64,000 nt of DNA from Methylomonas sp. LL1. Its GTDB lineage: Bacteria; Pseudomonadota; Gammaproteobacteria; Methylococcales; Methylomonadaceae. Position numbers and translations under genes: made by a program. The DNA is taken from contig NZ_CP064653.1 in assembly GCF_015711015.1 (NCBI RefSeq), positions 806,001 through 870,000 of the forward strand. The letters are read 5' to 3'. Positions within the stretch are counted from its first letter, which is position 1, and the number at the start of each line of letters is the position of its first letter. This document shows, one piece after another, positions 62,283 through 64,000 of the stretch. The notes under the pieces were generated by a model, which saw nothing but the letters and a program-made list of their open reading frames with translations, ran no database searches and was not told the origin of the DNA.

Positions 62283-63650
62283 TTATAAATCGGATAAAAC
62301 CGCCAGCGCTTCCTGGATATTGCTGACCGCGTGAATCTCCAGGTTTTTGATGACTTCCTTAGGCTTGTTGGCTTTAGGAATAATGGCCCGCTTGAAGCCA
62401 TGTTTGGCGGCTTCATTGAGGCGGGCATGGCCGTTGGCGACCGGGCGGATTTCGCCGTTCAGGCCCACCTCGCCGAAAAACACCGTATCGTAAGGGATGA
62501 TGCGGTCGCGCAGGCTGGAAACCACGCCGACCATGATCGCCAGGTCGGTGCTGGTCTCCGACACCTTGATGCCGCCGACCACGTTGGTATAAATCTCGTC
62601 GTTGCCGGTGAATATGCCGCCGTGGCGCGACAGCACCGCCAACAGCATCGCCAGCCGGTTTTGATCCAGCCCCACCGCCAGGCGGCGCGGATTGCCGTAT
62701 TGGCTTTCGGTGACCAGGGCCTGTATCTCGACCAGCAACGGCCTTGTGCCTTCCCACAACACCGTCACCACGCTGCCCGGCGAGGGTTTTTCGGCCCGCG
62801 ACAAGAACATCGCCGACGGGTTCTTCACTTCCTTTAGCCCCGTGCTTTCCATCGCGAAGAAGCCCAATTCGCCGACGCTGCCGAAGCGGTTCTTGTCGGC
62901 GCGCAGCACCCGGAAACGCGAATCGTCGGTCGACGACAAAACAACCTGGGCATCGACGATGTGGCTCAAGGTCATCGGCCCCGCCAGCGATTGATCCTTG
63001 GTGACGTGGCCGACCATGAAAAAAGACACGCCGCTACGCTTGGCGTATTGGGTCAGGTAGCTGGCGGATTCGCGTACCTGCGAAACCGAGCCGGGCGCGG
63101 AATCGGAGTCGGCGGTGTACATGACCTGGATCGAATCGATGATCACCACCCGTGGCTTCTCTTCGTCCAGTACCTGGCAAATCTGCTGCACCGAGGTTTC
63201 CGCCAGCATCTTAATGCCGGCGGTTTTCAGGCCGAGCCGGTGAGCGCGTTCGGCGATTTGTTGCAGGGATTCTTCGCCCGATACATACAATACCGGCAAC
63301 TGCCCGCCGATATGGGCGATGGCTTGCAGTAGTATCGTGCTCTTGCCGGCACCCGGTGCGCCGCCGATCAACACCACGCTGCCGGTGACGATGCCGCCGC
63401 CCAATACCCGGTCGAATTCGGCCAGTCCGGTGGAGATGCGTTCTGCCTGGGCGAGGTTGACCTCGGACAACAAGTGTACTTCGCTACGAGCGCCGGCGTA
63501 ACCGCTGTTGTCGCGTCCGGGCTTGGCGTTGCCCAGCCTGACTTCCTTGATGGTATTCCATTCGCCGCACTGGTTGCATTGCCCCGACCAGCCGGGATAA
63601 TCGGCGCCGCATTCGGTGCAGACATAAGCTGATTTTTGCTTTTTAGCCAT
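62283..63650 (-). CDS. radA: DNA repair protein RadA
   Basis: A 455-residue RadA (Sms), the normal length. An N-terminal zinc finger CTECGADYPGWSGQCNQCGEW, Walker A GGAPGAGKST (about residues 95-104), the family-specific KNRFGS motif in DKNRFGSVGEL and the C-terminal Lon-like domain (VFFGEVGLNGEIRPV) are present in order. RadA is a hexameric helicase that drives branch migration in homologous recombination and natural transformation. It converges with the unknown secreted-protein gene. Confidence 0.96.
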   Translation of the reverse strand: MAKKQKSAYVCTECGADYPGWSGQCNQCGEWNTIKEVRLGNAKPGRDNSGYAGARSEVHLLSEVNLAQAERISTGLAEFDRVLGGGIVTGSVVLIGGAPGAGKSTILLQAIAHIGGQLPVLYVSGEESLQQIAERAHRLGLKTAGIKMLAETSVQQICQVLDEEKPRVVIIDSIQVMYTADSDSAPGSVSQVRESASYLTQYAKRSGVSFFMVGHVTKDQSLAGPMTLSHIVDAQVVLSSTDDSRFRVLRADKNRFGSVGELGFFAMESTGLKEVKNPSAMFLSRAEKPSPGSVVTVLWEGTRPLLVEIQALVTESQYGNPRRLAVGLDQNRLAMLLAVLSRHGGIFTGNDEIYTNVVGGIKVSETSTDLAIMVGVVSSLRDRIIPYDTVFFGEVGLNGEIRPVANGHARLNEAAKHGFKRAIIPKANKPKEVIKNLEIHAVSNIQEALAVLSDL

Positions 63651-63671
63651 CTTAAGGGTGTTGGGGTGGAA

Positions 63672-64000
63672 TTAATGGTTTAGCCACAGACGCTCGAAAT
63701 CGTAGGACAATTGCTTATGATGCCTGATGGCGAGCAGATAAACGGCATCCGCCGGTAAATACAGTAGTAAATATTCTTCGAGCAAATATTCGCGGATGGA
63801 CGATAGGCCCACTGTCAGTCTCTCGGTATGTACCCGCGCTTCAACCGATTCGCAGGGGTGCCGGGAGAAAGCGCGGCCCATCTCCGGGTAGCGTTCGAGA
63901 TTGGGAATGACGGACTGGTCGAGTTCGTCCAGTAAGCGGTCGAAACTGTGCGGGAAATCGGTACCGGCCCAGTAGTCTTCGATGCTTTGCAGGTTGGCCG
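63672..64000 (-). CDS. RelE/ParE-family toxin (partial, 5' end outside the window)
   Basis: The minus-strand frame is open from the right edge (base 64000) to the TAA at 63672. The last 109 residues read NLQSIEDYWAGTDFPHSFDRLLDELDQSVIPNLERYPEMGRAF and later LSSIREYLLEEYLLLYLPADAVYLLAIRHHKQLSYDFERLW, the ParE/RelE fold pattern. Type II toxins of this kind pair with a small antitoxin, expected just beyond the right edge. The start and any antitoxin are unseen, and toxicity is not shown. Confidence 0.7.
   Translation of the reverse strand, partial: ANLQSIEDYWAGTDFPHSFDRLLDELDQSVIPNLERYPEMGRAFSRHPCESVEARVHTERLTVGLSSIREYLLEEYLLLYLPADAVYLLAIRHHKQLSYDFERLWLNH

Noticed and set aside
1..64000. CRISPR arrays, tRNA or rRNA genes, prophage structural genes
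   Set aside because: No regularly spaced repeats, no cloverleaf or rRNA-like sequence and no capsid, tail or integrase genes were found on reading the window. Short or diverged examples could be missed without a search tool.

Overview
The window looks like chromosomal DNA of a gammaproteobacterium, most likely a methanotroph of the Methylomonas/Methylomonadaceae type. That assignment is an inference. It rests on the mix of genes (RluB-ScpA-ScpB-YciO housekeeping block, WaaF/WaaC heptosyltransferases, VPLPA-type CTERM exported proteins, abundant GGDEF/EAL proteins and chemoreceptors) and on the general look of the proteins. No methane oxidation gene is present to prove it. I saw no rRNA, tRNA or CRISPR array.

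Layout. (1) 1-7.5 kb: the downstream part of a chemotaxis operon (receptor C-terminus, CheW, a ParA-type positioning ATPase, STAS protein, CheR, CheD, CheB, a receptor-like protein with a CheZ-like motif, a second STAS protein), then an AI-2E family permease. (2) 7.6-20.4 kb: housekeeping genes, namely PhoH-type ATPase, a small CheZ-like protein, a lipoprotein, YoaA helicase, TsaB, YciO, an M50 protease, ScpA, ScpB, RluB, IlvE, WaaF and WaaC. (3) 20.4-34.4 kb: an accessory stretch that opens with a decayed ISAzo13-type transposase. It holds a 2OG-Fe(II) oxygenase and a minus-strand cluster (ABM-fold protein, DUF3313 protein, SphA-like outer-membrane protein, a 37-residue microprotein, AtsD-like arylsulfatase, DUF3313 lipoprotein). 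Next to the cluster is a sigma-54 activator with a divergent lipase-like lipoprotein. Candidate sigma-54 promoters and two near-identical 16-bp sites tie these together. The right part is a graveyard with fragments of MscS, EF-G and an MFS transporter. (4) 34.7-39.4 kb: MacA-MacB-outer-membrane-factor efflux operon. (5) 40-46 kb: DUF5658 membrane protein, a GGDEF-EAL protein and a chemoreceptor. (6) 45.7-51.5 kb: DUF3616, TlpA-like thioredoxin, Asp-box lipoprotein with a CECC motif, and a TonB-dependent receptor. (7) 52-57 kb: PocR-PAS-GGDEF protein, orphan acyl carrier protein, and a GEMM/c-di-GMP-I-like riboswitch followed by a terminator hairpin. The riboswitch precedes a CTERM-protein gene that is split by a clean IS1595-type insertion. 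(8) 57.4-64 kb: spermidine-synthase-like membrane protein, a broken SEC-C/TPR/sulfotransferase gene, a CTERM metalloprotease, an unknown secreted protein, RadA and a partial RelE/ParE-type toxin.

Three signals deserve most attention. First, a CheY-docking-like C-terminal tail (consensus [DES]-[IV]-E-L-F) is shared by CheD, the soluble-type receptor and a separate small protein. The last two also carry a CheZ-like D-x3-Q motif. Second, there is the sigma-54-controlled arylsulfatase cluster with its unannotated microprotein. Third, the c-di-GMP-type riboswitch governs an exported CTERM protein whose gene was interrupted recently enough that the exact reading frame can be rebuilt. A family of imperfect-inverted-repeat elements (three copies plus a remnant) is scattered between genes.
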